From NCBI RefSeq assembly GCF_009834125.1, contig NZ_CP047146.1, positions 1,357,501 to 1,421,500 on the forward strand: a stretch of 64,000 nt of DNA, in the 5' to 3' direction. Below the pieces are notes generated by a model. That model was not told the DNA's origin, did not search any database, and saw nothing but the letters and a program-made list of their open reading frames with translations. The number at the start of each line of letters is the position of its first letter. The stretch's first letter is position 1. This document shows, piece after piece, positions 43,679 through 53,513 of the stretch. Both the position numbers and the translations under genes were made by a program. The DNA comes from Streptomyces sp. GS7 (GTDB lineage Bacteria; Actinomycetota; Actinomycetes; Streptomycetales; Streptomycetaceae).

Positions 43679-45070
43679 ATGCTTTCGATGAAAGGGCGGG
43701 GCGCAGCCCGCCTTGCCGCCGCGGTCGTGGCCTCGGGCCTCGTCGCGGCGGGTGCGATAGCCACCGCGGGGACCGCAGTGGCCGACGACCCGACCACCTC
43801 GCACGGGGGCGCCACCGCGACGCTCGACGGTCTGAAGACCTTCGACCAGGCAGTGGTGCACGGCACCGGAGGGGACCAGCGCGTGGGCGCCGGGCTCTTC
43901 GAGATGTCGGTCGACAACGGCGGCACGCTGCAGACGTACTGCATCGACATCCACAACCCGACGCAGCAGCAGGCGCGTTACCAGGAAGTGCCCTGGAGCG
44001 CCTCGTCGCTGCACGACAACGCGGACGCGGGCAAGATCCGCTGGATTCTGCAGAACTCCTACCCGCAGGTGAACGACCTGGCCGCGCTCGCCGCCAAGTC
44101 CGGTGCCGGGAACCTCACCGAGAAGACCGCCGCGGCGGGCACCCAGGTCGCGATCTGGCGCTTCTCCGACCACGCCAAGGTGGACGCGGTCGACCCGGCG
44201 GCCGAGAAGCTCGCCGCCTACCTGGAGAAGAGCGCGCAGAACGTCGGCGAGCCCAAGGCGTCGCTCACGCTGGACCCGCCGGCCGTCTCCGGCAAGTCCG
44301 GCGGCAAGCTCGGCCCGGTCACCGTGCACACCAACGCCGACAGCGTCACGGTCTCCCCCGCTGCCGACGTGCCGGCCGGTGTCAAGGTCGTGGGCAAGGA
44401 CGGCAAGCCCGTCACCAGCGCCGGCGACGGCACCCAGCTGTTCTTCGACGTGCCCAAGGGGACCAAGGACGGCAGCACCTCGCTGACCGCGCAGGCCGCC
44501 ACCAAGGTCCCGGTCGGCCGCGCCTTCACCGGCATCGGCGAGCACGCCAGGAGCCAGACCCAGATCCTGGCCGGGTCCAGCGAGTCCACGGTCTCCGCGG
44601 CGGCCACGGTCTCCTGGAAGAAGCAGGGCGCGATCCCCGCGATCACCGCGGAGAAGGACTGCGACAAGGGCGGCGTGGACGTCACAGCGACCAACAAGGG
44701 TGACGAGGCGTTCCGCTTCCAGCTGGCCGGCAAGGACTACTCGGTCGCCCCGGGCGCGTCGCGGACCGTGACCGTCCCGGTGGGCGAGAAGCAGTCGTAC
44801 CAGATCACGATCACGGGTGCGGGCGGCTTCAAGAAGACGTTCTCCGGTGTCCTGAACTGCAAGACCGCGGGCAGCGGCGGCACGCCCTCCCCGCACCCCA
44901 GCCCGGCCTCGGCCGGCGGCACCACGGGCGGCGGCCACGGCCATGACCTCGCCGAGACCGGCTCCAGCAGCGCCACCCCGGTGATAGCCGGCATCGCGGC
45001 CGTCCTCGTCGTGGTCGGCGGCGCGGCGGTCTTCTTCCTGCGGAAGAAGAAGAGCACCCCGTCCGCGTGA
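43679..45070 (+). CDS. Cell-wall-anchored surface protein with internal thioester (TQXA) domain
   Basis: Predicted 463 residues from ATG 43679 with GAGGGG seven bases upstream. Signal peptide 1-35. The thioester domain (~60-165) has Cys88 in LQTYCIDIHNPT and Thr155-Gln156 in AAGTQVAIWRF; in this family the Cys and Gln side chains form a thioester that can bind covalently to amines on target surfaces. Two or three beta-rich stalk domains follow (to ~395), with ITITGAGGFKKTFSGV in the last, then a Ser/Pro/Gly linker. The end is a sorting signal: LAETG (424-428), a hydrophobic segment and RKKK, fitting the LAxTG preference of class E sortases. It should stand on the outer surface of hyphae. Confidence 0.88.
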   Translation: MLSMKGRGAARLAAAVVASGLVAAGAIATAGTAVADDPTTSHGGATATLDGLKTFDQAVVHGTGGDQRVGAGLFEMSVDNGGTLQTYCIDIHNPTQQQARYQEVPWSASSLHDNADAGKIRWILQNSYPQVNDLAALAAKSGAGNLTEKTAAAGTQVAIWRFSDHAKVDAVDPAAEKLAAYLEKSAQNVGEPKASLTLDPPAVSGKSGGKLGPVTVHTNADSVTVSPAADVPAGVKVVGKDGKPVTSAGDGTQLFFDVPKGTKDGSTSLTAQAATKVPVGRAFTGIGEHARSQTQILAGSSESTVSAAATVSWKKQGAIPAITAEKDCDKGGVDVTATNKGDEAFRFQLAGKDYSVAPGASRTVTVPVGEKQSYQITITGAGGFKKTFSGVLNCKTAGSGGTPSPHPSPASAGGTTGGGHGHDLAETGSSSATPVIAGIAAVLVVVGGAAVFFLRKKKSTPSA

Positions 45071-45086
45071 CGGCGACCGCGCCGCG

Positions 45087-45126
45087 GCCGTCCTCACGGT
45101 GACGGGAACGGCACCGTGAGGACGGC
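45087..45126 (+). terminator. Hairpin after the sortase-substrate gene
   Basis: Perfect 15-base arms (45087-45101, 45112-45126) around a ten-base loop, 16 bases after the stop codon. Confidence 0.8.
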
Positions 45127-45470
45127 AGGACGCGAAGAGCAAGAACAGCAACAACGGCAACACCGGCGGCAGCGCCGTGGGTGCCGATGCCGGCGGGAGC
45201 GCCGGCATCGGTGACACGGCGATGACGCTCGGCGACCGCGCCGCTCGCCCGGAGTGAGCGGCACGGTCGCCCGCCGGGCACCTCGCGGCCCCGGAGCGCG
45301 GCATGTGCTCCGGGGCCGCGGCGCGTCCGCCCCGTGGCACCCGTTTCCGTCCGGGGATGCCGGTACGGCAAGATGGGTGTATCTGCCCTCGCGCGGCCAC
45401 GCCGCACCATGGCCCAGGCGGCGGAGCCGCACAGACCACCTGATAGATCCAGACTGCCGGACGGTTTCTC
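45127..45470. other. Spacer with a coding-like tail and a second hairpin
   Basis: One plus-strand frame (about 45129-45257) has strong G/C third-position bias and reads as a Ser/Asn/Gly-rich tail ending RAARPE at a TGA. It has no start codon or domain and may be the 3' end of a lost surface-protein gene. A hairpin with perfect 13-base arms follows at 45285-45319. The ettA promoter should be in the last ~100 bases. Confidence 0.3.
45285..45319. terminator. Second hairpin upstream of ettA
   Basis: Perfect 13-base arms (45285-45297, 45307-45319) around a nine-base loop. It lies about 28 bases after the coding-like tail, consistent with a terminator left from a lost gene. Confidence 0.65.
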
Positions 45471-47135
<1,665 letters not shown>

Positions 47136-47140
47136 CCGTC

Positions 47141-47575
47141 GTGCGACACCTCTACCCCTGCCCCCTGCGCTGGTCGGACATGGACGCGTTCGGCCACGTC
47201 AACAACGCGGTGTTCGTCCGCTACCTCGAAGAGGCGCGGATCGACTTCATGCGCCGGCTGGCGCCGGGGGGCGACAGCCCGTCGTTCAAGGGCGGCTCGG
47301 TCGTCGCCCGGCACGAGATCGACTACGTGCGGCAACTGGTCCACCGGCCCGAACCGGTGACCGTCGAGCTGTGGGTGAGGAAGATCAGTGCCGCGTCGAT
47401 GACGGTGGGGTACGAGGTCAAGGACGAGGACACGGTCTACCTCCGGGCCTCGACCGTCGTCGTTCCGTTCAACTTCGCGGAGGGGCGTCCGCGCCGCCTC
47501 ACCGCGGAGGAGAAGGCGATCCTCAAGGAGTACCTGGACGACGCCTCGCACCAGGAGGGGGCCGTCTCCGCATGA
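47141..47575 (+). CDS. 4HBT-type acyl-CoA thioesterase
   Basis: Predicted 144 residues from GTG 47141. The hot-dog fold signature is clear: LRWSDMDAFGHVNNAVFVRYLEEAR, with the catalytic Asp in the first helix region (SDMDAFGHVNN), followed by VVARHEIDYVRQLVHRPEPVTVELWV. Proteins of this group hydrolyse acyl- or hydroxybenzoyl-CoA thioesters. It follows ettA by five bases and its stop overlaps the next start (ATGA), so the three genes are one transcription unit. The physiological substrate is unknown. Confidence 0.85.
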   Translation: MRHLYPCPLRWSDMDAFGHVNNAVFVRYLEEARIDFMRRLAPGGDSPSFKGGSVVARHEIDYVRQLVHRPEPVTVELWVRKISAASMTVGYEVKDEDTVYLRASTVVVPFNFAEGRPRRLTAEEKAILKEYLDDASHQEGAVSA

Positions 47576-48312
47576 CGGCGCTGCACCTGGCCGATGCCGG
47601 GGAGGCGGCGGACCTCGCCGCCTTCCTCGCCCGGCTGATCCACTACGACCGCGCGGCGGCGGTGCGGCTGCAGGCCGGGGGCGGGGTGCTGGCGGTGTTC
47701 GGCCGGCCGCCGTCCTTCGAGGTGCTGGCGATCCGCACGGCGCGGCTCGCGCAGGACCTCACGCTGGACGTGACCGTGTCCGCGGGTGAACTCCTCGAAG
47801 GCGTACAGGAGTCGGCGGACCGGGTGACCGTGCCCGCCGCGGTCACCGGCCCGCCGTGGGCCGGGGTGCTGCCGCCGCGCGGCGGCTGGACGCGGGTGCA
47901 GGGGCTGCCCTCGACCGAGGCGCTGGCGCGCGCGGTGGCCGCGGCGGTCGCCGAATTCCGGGCGCGGGACGAGGCGTTGCCGCCGCAGCGGCGGACGCGG
48001 AGCGAGCGCGACCGGATCGGGCGGGAGATATGGTCCCGGACCCTCGGTGACACCCGTCTGCCGCTGCGAGCGGTGCATGCGGCGCAGGCGCTCGGGTTCC
48101 TGCGGCCGGTGCGGGCCGGCGCGGGGGCGATGGCGGGGAGCGCCGGGGCCGGTGCCGCTACCGGAGGCGGCCCTGCGGTGCCGCCGGGGCCGGCGTTGCT
48201 GGCCGCCGGGGGATGGCTGCGGCTGAGCACGCCGTACGGGTCGATCGCGGTACGGACCGCGGGCCCGGCGGGGTTTGCCGGGCTGTCGGGGCTGACGGTC
48301 TCGCCGGTCTGA
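47572..48312 (+). CDS. Conserved-looking protein of unknown function in the ettA operon
   Basis: Predicted 246 residues; ATG 47572 overlaps the thioesterase stop by four bases. The first ~150 residues are well ordered, with alternating strands and helices: AADLAAFLARLIHYDRAAAVRLQ, GVLAVFGRPPSFEVLAIRTARL, LTLDVTVSAGELLEGV. A helical section with RTRSERDRIGREIWSRTLG follows, then an Ala/Gly-rich stretch and a short C-terminal beta part. No catalytic motif is recognised. Translational coupling to ettA and the thioesterase implies a shared, perhaps housekeeping, role. Confidence 0.6.
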   Translation: MTALHLADAGEAADLAAFLARLIHYDRAAAVRLQAGGGVLAVFGRPPSFEVLAIRTARLAQDLTLDVTVSAGELLEGVQESADRVTVPAAVTGPPWAGVLPPRGGWTRVQGLPSTEALARAVAAAVAEFRARDEALPPQRRTRSERDRIGREIWSRTLGDTRLPLRAVHAAQALGFLRPVRAGAGAMAGSAGAGAATGGGPAVPPGPALLAAGGWLRLSTPYGSIAVRTAGPAGFAGLSGLTVSPV

Positions 48313-48633
48313 GCCGAGGCCGCGGCGGCGGGCGGCCGCTGTTGCCGCGTACCCCCGGCCGTTCGTCCTTCGGGCTTGCTCTCAAGTGCTGGGCGTGCTC
48401 TCAAATGCTGGACGGGCCGGGTGAGTTGGACGCGGAGCCCGGGCAGGCGTGCCGGAGGTGCCGCGCCGGGCCTTGCGGCGCCGTGTCGCCGCGCCGCTGC
48501 TTCCGCCGTACCGAGAACGAGGGCAGGGGCCGCCGGCGGGCTGTGTGCACGCACCCGCGGCTCACGGCATCAGGCCCGATCGTGACGCGAGCACATCAGG
48601 GGCGATGTGCCGGGCCCCGGTGTGACGGGTCTC
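48313..48633. other. Spacer between the ettA operon and glbO
   Basis: About 320 bases between convergent genes. It contains a near-duplicated CTCTCAA(G/A)TGCTGG word (about 48381 and 48400), a type of repeat often found after Streptomyces genes. No gene or strong terminator is evident. Confidence 0.4.
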
Positions 48634-49038
48634 TCACTCCGCCGTGTTGATCATCGACGCCGCCGCATACGTGAGGTAGTTCCACAGCTGCGTCTCGTGG
48701 TCCTCGGCCAGCCCGAGGGAGTCCACCGCGTCCCGCATGTGCCGCAGCCACGCGTCGTGCGCGGCCCGGTCGACGGTGAACGGGGCATGCCGCATGCGCA
48801 GCCTCGGGTGGCCGCGGCCCTCGCTGTACGCACGGGGGCCGCCCCAGTACTGCATGAGGAAGAGGGCGAGCCGCTCCTCGGCCGGGCCCAGGTCCTCCTC
48901 CGGGTACATCGGCCGCAGCAGCGGGTCCTCGGCGACCCCCTGGTAGAAGCGGTGCACCAGGCGGCGGAAGGTGTCCTCGCCGCCGACCTGCTCGTAGAAG
49001 GTCTGCTCCTGAAGGGCGCCGTGCGGAATCGTGTTCAC
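48634..49038 (-). CDS. glbO: Truncated haemoglobin, group II (GlbO-like)
   Basis: Predicted 134 residues, the normal family length. Key globin features: FYEQVGGEDTFRRLVHRFYQGV for helices A-B, MYPEEDLGPAEERLALFLMQYWGGP across C-E, RMRHAPF with the proximal His84 (F8), and Trp97 (G8, DAWLRHM), which is typical of group II proteins that bind oxygen tightly. In actinobacteria GlbO is associated with oxygen or nitric-oxide chemistry and respiration. The gene is convergent with the ettA operon and separated from the FHA gene by a terminator hairpin. Confidence 0.93.
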   Translation of the reverse strand: MNTIPHGALQEQTFYEQVGGEDTFRRLVHRFYQGVAEDPLLRPMYPEEDLGPAEERLALFLMQYWGGPRAYSEGRGHPRLRMRHAPFTVDRAAHDAWLRHMRDAVDSLGLAEDHETQLWNYLTYAAASMINTAE

Positions 49039-49100
49039 CGGTCCATGGTGGCAGACGCCCCGGCCGAGGACTTCGGTCGTAGGGCGGGGCGGCCGGACAC

Positions 49101-49138
49101 GACTCCGGGGCGCGATCGGTCGATCACGCCCCGGAGTC
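49101..49138 (-). terminator. Terminator after the PknG-locus FHA gene
   Basis: Perfect 12-base arms (49101-49112, 49127-49138) around a 14-base loop, just beyond the FHA gene stop codon and upstream of glbO. It marks the end of the long minus-strand operon. Confidence 0.75.
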
Positions 49139-49160
49139 GGGGTGCTGCTGCCGGGAGCGG

Positions 49161-50846
49161 TCAGCCCCGGCGTACGGTCAGGGTCGTCCAGGCGCCGACG
49201 TGCACCCGGTCGCCCTCGTGGAGCGGCATCGGCACATACGGCTGGATCGGCTCCTCGGCGAGGTTGATCGTCGTGCCGTTGGTGGAGTTCTGGTCGACCA
49301 CCGCCCAGCTGCCGTCCTGCTGCTGGACGAGCAGGGCGTGCTGGTGCGAGACGCCCGGGTCCTCCGGCGCGCGGCCGAGGTCGACGTCCGGTGACTCACC
49401 GGTGCTGTTCCGGCGGCGGCCGACCGCGATCTGTCCGTTGGCGAGCGGCAGCACCTGCTCGGGGGAGTACGAGGGCAGGTTGAGCCCCGCCGCCTCCGGG
49501 CCACTGCGGGCCATCATTGCCATGAAGTACTCGCGGTCCGGCGCGATGGCCACCACCCAGCCGTCGCCGACGACCGGCGGCGGACCCTGCGGCGGCGCCG
49601 CCGGACCCGGGCCGGGAGCGCCGTGCCACTGCCCGTCGGGGCCCGGCTGCTGCTCGTAGGGACCGGGCTGCTGGGGGTGCTGCTCGTACGGTCCGGGCTG
49701 CGGGTGCTGCTCGTACGGTGCCGGCTGCTGCGGCTGCTGCGGGAAGGGCGCGGGCGGCTGCTGCTCGAACGGGGCCTGCGGGCCGGGGCCGGGCGGCGCG
49801 GGGGTCATCGGCGGGGCCGCGTGCTGGGCGGCCGGCGGGTTCAGCGTCCAGTCGTCGCCGCCCTGCTGAGGGGGCGGCGGACCGGGCTGCCCCGCGGGAC
49901 CGGGGCCGGGCATGCCGGGGGGCGGGCCGGGCTGACCCGGGAAGCCGCCGGGGCCGGGCATACCGGGCGGTGGACCCTGTTGCGGCGGCGGGAAGCCGTA
50001 GCCGTCCTGCCCGCCCTGCGTACCGGGTACGGGGGCGCCGGGGGCGGGCGGCGGGAAGCCGTAGCCGCCCTGGCCGCCCTGCGTGCCGGGGCCGGGGGCG
50101 CCGGGCGGCGGGGCGAACGAAGTCGGCGAGTTGGTGAGGAAGTTGTAGCGGCACTCGTCGCAGAACGGTGCCATCGCCTGGCGCGGCGTACGGCACTGCG
50201 GGCACAGCTCGGGCGCTCCCGGCTGCGCCGGCCGGCCGGGCTGCTCGGCACCGGGGACCGGGAACGGCGCGGGGGCGCCGTGCGGCGGGGTGCCCTGCGG
50301 GGGCAGGCCGTGCGGCGGGGTACCGGAGGCGTCGGGACCGCCGGGGGCGGGAGCACCGGGGAAGGGAGCGGGAGCACCGGGGAACGGCGCGGGGGCGCCG
50401 GGGCCGCCCGGACCGGGGACCGGCGGCGGGAAGCCGTAGCCGCCCTGCGGACCGGTGTCGCCGGGAGCGCCGGGGGCACCGGGACCGCCGGGGGCGGTGC
50501 CGGGTACGGGGGCGCCGGGACCACCGGGGCCGGGGCCGGGGGCGGGGGCGGGCGGCGGGAAGCCGTAGCCGCCCTGGCCGCCCTGGGGACCGGGGGCGCC
50601 GGGTACGGGGGCACCGGGTACCGGGCCGGGGCCGGGTGCACCGTGTCCGCCCGGGCCGCCGGCCGGCGGCGGGCCGGGGTGCCCCGGGGGCGGTGCCGCG
50701 GGGCCGGTCGGCTCGGCGGGCGGCGGGGTGTTCAGGAACCCCGCGGGCAGGGAGGGCGGCGGGGGGACAGCGCCCGCCATCCGCTGGCCGCACACCTCGC
50801 ACCAGTCTTCGGCCACCGACTGGTGGCCGTTCGGGCAGGTCGGCAT
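49161..50846 (-). CDS. FHA-domain protein with zinc ribbons and a long Pro/Gly-rich linker
   Basis: Predicted 561 residues. The N-terminus has a zinc-ribbon half (CPNGHQSVAEDWCEVCG); a second (CPQCRTPRQAMAPFCDECRYNF) lies near residue 220. Between and after them are very long Pro/Gly/Ala/Gln-rich, probably disordered stretches, including a run of QQPxPYEQHPQ-type units. The C-terminal ~95 residues are an FHA domain: IAVGRRRNS, the SHQH loop in DPGVSHQHALL and DQNSTNGTTIN. FHA domains bind phosphothreonine peptides. As the last gene of the GlnX-GlnH-PknG-PP2C series it is a plausible target or reader of the kinase, a role that GarA/OdhI has in mycobacteria and corynebacteria. Confidence 0.85.
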   Translation of the reverse strand: MPTCPNGHQSVAEDWCEVCGQRMAGAVPPPPSLPAGFLNTPPPAEPTGPAAPPPGHPGPPPAGGPGGHGAPGPGPVPGAPVPGAPGPQGGQGGYGFPPPAPAPGPGPGGPGAPVPGTAPGGPGAPGAPGDTGPQGGYGFPPPVPGPGGPGAPAPFPGAPAPFPGAPAPGGPDASGTPPHGLPPQGTPPHGAPAPFPVPGAEQPGRPAQPGAPELCPQCRTPRQAMAPFCDECRYNFLTNSPTSFAPPPGAPGPGTQGGQGGYGFPPPAPGAPVPGTQGGQDGYGFPPPQQGPPPGMPGPGGFPGQPGPPPGMPGPGPAGQPGPPPPQQGGDDWTLNPPAAQHAAPPMTPAPPGPGPQAPFEQQPPAPFPQQPQQPAPYEQHPQPGPYEQHPQQPGPYEQQPGPDGQWHGAPGPGPAAPPQGPPPVVGDGWVVAIAPDREYFMAMMARSGPEAAGLNLPSYSPEQVLPLANGQIAVGRRRNSTGESPDVDLGRAPEDPGVSHQHALLVQQQDGSWAVVDQNSTNGTTINLAEEPIQPYVPMPLHEGDRVHVGAWTTLTVRRG

Positions 50847-50921
50847 GTCGGTTCTTCCCCCTCCGTACCATTTCTTCAGGCGGTACTGATCGGTGCTGTT
50901 GGTGATCTTCTGTGGCTTTTT

Positions 50922-51749
50922 CTATGGCTGTTCAGCGGCGCGGACGGTGGCCGTCGAGCGTGTTCCGGGAGTTCTCCCGTCGGCCCCGGCGACCTTCGCC
51001 CGCAGTCGCACAGTACCGGTCGCGGCATCGACGACGCCCACCACCTTCGCAAGGAGTTTCGCAGCCTCCCCGTTCCCGGAGGCGCGGGCCAACTGCACCG
51101 CCCGGCCCAACATCGCCGCGGCGCGGGCGGCATCTCCCGACTTGCGGGCATCCAGTCCCTGTTGCATGACTTGTGCCAGTTCCGTCTGTCCTGTGTAGTG
51201 CGCGACCTGTGGGTCGATCGCCGCCGCGGCGGCCGGGTCGTCGGTCCAGACGGCCTTGACGAGCCCCTGCGACAGGGTTTGCGGAGCGGAGCCGTCCGGT
51301 CCGGAGAGCACCAGCGAGACCCGGGCGGCCAGCATCCGCCGGCCGAGGCCGGCGTCCGGGACCCGTAAACAGAGGTGGTAGTCACGCGACTCGTCACCCC
51401 AGGAGCCGGTCGGATACTCCCCGCAGCGGGGGCCCGCCGCCCGCCGCCGGGCGGTCAGGTCCTCGACGGCGGGAGCCACTTGCCGGAGGCGGGCGACCGC
51501 GGCGCCGCGCGGCGTCCACACCCGCAGCCCCACACCGGCGACGAGGCCCGCGGCGGCGTCCGGCACCGCCGGGACCGGCCCGTCCGGGCCGGTCCGCGGC
51601 GCGGGCACCGGGCGCCCGCCGGTCGTCCCGCCGCCGGTCGCGGTGACCGTGACGACGGCGTGCACCTCGCGTCCGCCCTCCGGAAGGCAGGGGTTCTGGT
51701 GCACCTCGGCGGAGAAGCGCGGCACGTGCGACTTGGCGAAGTTGGCCAT
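50922..51749 (-). CDS. VWA-family protein lacking its VWA core
   Basis: Predicted 275 residues from ATG 51749 with AAGGAG ten bases upstream. The start (MANFAKSHVPRFSAEVHQN, LPEGGREVHAVVTVTATGGG) and the C-terminal ~190 residues (LRVWTPRGAAVARLRQVAPAVEDL, YPTGSWGDESRDYHLCLRVP, INPQVAHYTGQ-type segment, ELAQVMQQGLDARKSGD) match, from memory, a Streptomyces VWA protein normally about 440-460 residues long and encoded beside a PP2C phosphatase. The central von Willebrand A domain with its DxSxS metal site is missing; a ~30-residue Pro/Ala/Gly linker takes its place. The frame and codon bias are intact, so this looks like an in-frame deletion still under selection. Confidence 0.75.
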   Translation of the reverse strand: MANFAKSHVPRFSAEVHQNPCLPEGGREVHAVVTVTATGGGTTGGRPVPAPRTGPDGPVPAVPDAAAGLVAGVGLRVWTPRGAAVARLRQVAPAVEDLTARRRAAGPRCGEYPTGSWGDESRDYHLCLRVPDAGLGRRMLAARVSLVLSGPDGSAPQTLSQGLVKAVWTDDPAAAAAIDPQVAHYTGQTELAQVMQQGLDARKSGDAARAAAMLGRAVQLARASGNGEAAKLLAKVVGVVDAATGTVRLRAKVAGADGRTPGTRSTATVRAAEQP

Positions 51750-51847
51750 CTGGTCCGCTCCTTGGGCCCCGCCCCGCCGGCCGGACCGCGGGCGGACGGC
51801 CGCCGCGGCGGGAGGGGCCGGTTGTCCGACTGGTGCGAGGGGGAGGC

Positions 51848-53512
51848 TCAGGCCGATCCTGCCCCTCCCGTGGGTGCGGGGAACGGCACCAGCGCGACCG
51901 TTACGTTGTCGTGCCCGCCGCCGCCGAGGGCGTGCGCGACCAGCGTGCGGGCGCCGTGCAGCGGCCGTACCGGCGCGTCGAGGGGCAGCACCGCGGCCAT
52001 CGCGTCCGCCGACTCGGCGTAGTTCCACAGCCCGTCCGTGCACACCACGACGATGCCGGGGCCGTCCGGCTTGAACACCGCGGTGTGCGGCTCGACCTCG
52101 TACGCGTCCGCGCCCAGCCAGCCGGTGATGGCGTGCGCCCGCTCGTCGGCGTTCGCCTCGGCCTCGGTCATCAGGTTGTTGGCGACCATCTGGGCGGCCC
52201 AGGAGTCGTCCTCGGTGAGCCGGACGGGCGGCGCCGTGCGGTCGTCGGGGATCCAGTAGGCGCGGCTGTCGCCGACCCAGCCGACGGTCAGCAGCCCGCC
52301 GCCGACCACCGCGCCGACGAAGGTGCAGGCCGGGGCGTTCTGCTGGCGGTACTCGTCGTGCGCTATCGAGGGGTCGGCGGCCAGCGCGTCGACTGCCGCG
52401 GAGGCCGCCATGATGGCCTCGTGCATGGCCTGCTGGGGGTGCGTACCGCGCACCAGCGACAGCCGCAGGGCGGTACCCGCCGTCTCGGACGCCGCCTTGG
52501 ACGCGTCGTCCGGGCGGGTCGCCGAGGAGACCCCGTCGCAGACCACCGCGACCACGGCGGGCGAACCGTCCGGCAGCTCCGTGGCGGCCAGCGCGTAGAA
52601 GTCCTCGTTGCGGTGGTGGCGGTGGCCGCGGTCACTGACCGCCGCGATGCCCGCCAACTCGCTCTCCAGGTGATCGCGTTGACGCCCGGGCGCCGACGGT
52701 GCGGGGGACGGGGCCTCGGGCGGGGCGTCCGCGGCGGCGCCGAAACCGGTGTCCGGTCCGGTGTCCGGTCCGCTGTCCGCATCGGCGTCCACCGAGCCGC
52801 CGGGCGCGGGTGCTCCTTCCCCTTCCCTTTCCCGTTCCTGTTCGCGTTCCTCTTCCCGTTCCTCTTTGCCGCCCCAGGCTGCTTCCGCTTCGGCTTCGGC
52901 CGTTGCTTCCGTTTCTGCTGGTGCCGCTGTTACGCCGGCCGCTCGGGGCGCCGTCCCGGCCGGTTCCCGCGAGGAGGCGTCTTCCCCGGCCGCGGGCCGC
53001 GCCCCGCCCGGTGCTGCCACCGCCTCTTCCCTTTCCTCTGCCTTGTTCCCTTCCGCTTCTCCTCCTGCTTCTCCTCCGCTTTCTCCTTCTCCTTCTCCTT
53101 CTCCTTCTGCTTCCGCTCCGGCCGCGGCGTCGGCGACGGCCTCGTACCCCACGACCCGGGGGTCGGCGGGCCGGGCGTCGGGCGCGGCGGGCACCTGGCC
53201 CGGCACCGGCGGCGCGCCCGCATCCCCGTACGGAATGCGGGTCTTGGGGTCGGGCGGCGGCGGCCCCGCCGGGGCGGCGGCGCCCGCGGGCGGCCCGAAC
53301 CCGGTCGGCGCCCCGTACGCCGCCGCCGGCGCGGCCTCGCGGCCGGCCGGCGCGCCGTAGCCGCCGGCCGCCACCACCGGCGGCCCGTCCGGCCTTCCGT
53401 CCCCCGCCGCGGCGGGCGTCAGGAGCTCGGCGCCGCACCGCCCGCAGAAGTTGTCCCCCGTATCGAGCAGCTCATCGCAGCTCCGGCACCGGGACGGCCC
53501 AGTCACACCCAT
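51848..53512 (-). CDS. PP2C-type Ser/Thr phosphatase with zinc ribbon and acidic linker
   Basis: Predicted 554 residues from ATG 53512. A zinc ribbon opens the chain (CRSCDELLDTGDNFCGRCGAEL). Residues ~40-275 are low-complexity, first Gly/Ala/Pro-rich, then strongly acidic Glu/Gly/Ala repeats. The catalytic domain (~285-550) has PP2C motifs: VSDRGHRHHRNEDFYAL, VVAVVCDGVSSATRPDDAS, VGWVGDSRAYWI, VVVCTDGLWNYAES and GGHDNVTVALV, with the metal-binding Asp residues present. It removes phosphate from Ser/Thr and is the natural counterpart of the PknG-like kinase, whose stop codon lies two bases upstream. The two are surely co-transcribed. Confidence 0.9.
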   Translation of the reverse strand: MGVTGPSRCRSCDELLDTGDNFCGRCGAELLTPAAAGDGRPDGPPVVAAGGYGAPAGREAAPAAAYGAPTGFGPPAGAAAPAGPPPPDPKTRIPYGDAGAPPVPGQVPAAPDARPADPRVVGYEAVADAAAGAEAEGEGEGEGESGGEAGGEAEGNKAEEREEAVAAPGGARPAAGEDASSREPAGTAPRAAGVTAAPAETEATAEAEAEAAWGGKEEREEEREQEREREGEGAPAPGGSVDADADSGPDTGPDTGFGAAADAPPEAPSPAPSAPGRQRDHLESELAGIAAVSDRGHRHHRNEDFYALAATELPDGSPAVVAVVCDGVSSATRPDDASKAASETAGTALRLSLVRGTHPQQAMHEAIMAASAAVDALAADPSIAHDEYRQQNAPACTFVGAVVGGGLLTVGWVGDSRAYWIPDDRTAPPVRLTEDDSWAAQMVANNLMTEAEANADERAHAITGWLGADAYEVEPHTAVFKPDGPGIVVVCTDGLWNYAESADAMAAVLPLDAPVRPLHGARTLVAHALGGGGHDNVTVALVPFPAPTGGAGSA

Positions 53513-53513
53513 G

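Noticed and set aside
49600..50700. Repetitive plus-strand frames opposite the FHA gene
   Set aside because: They mirror the Pro/Gly-rich linker coded on the minus strand and carry no independent signal.
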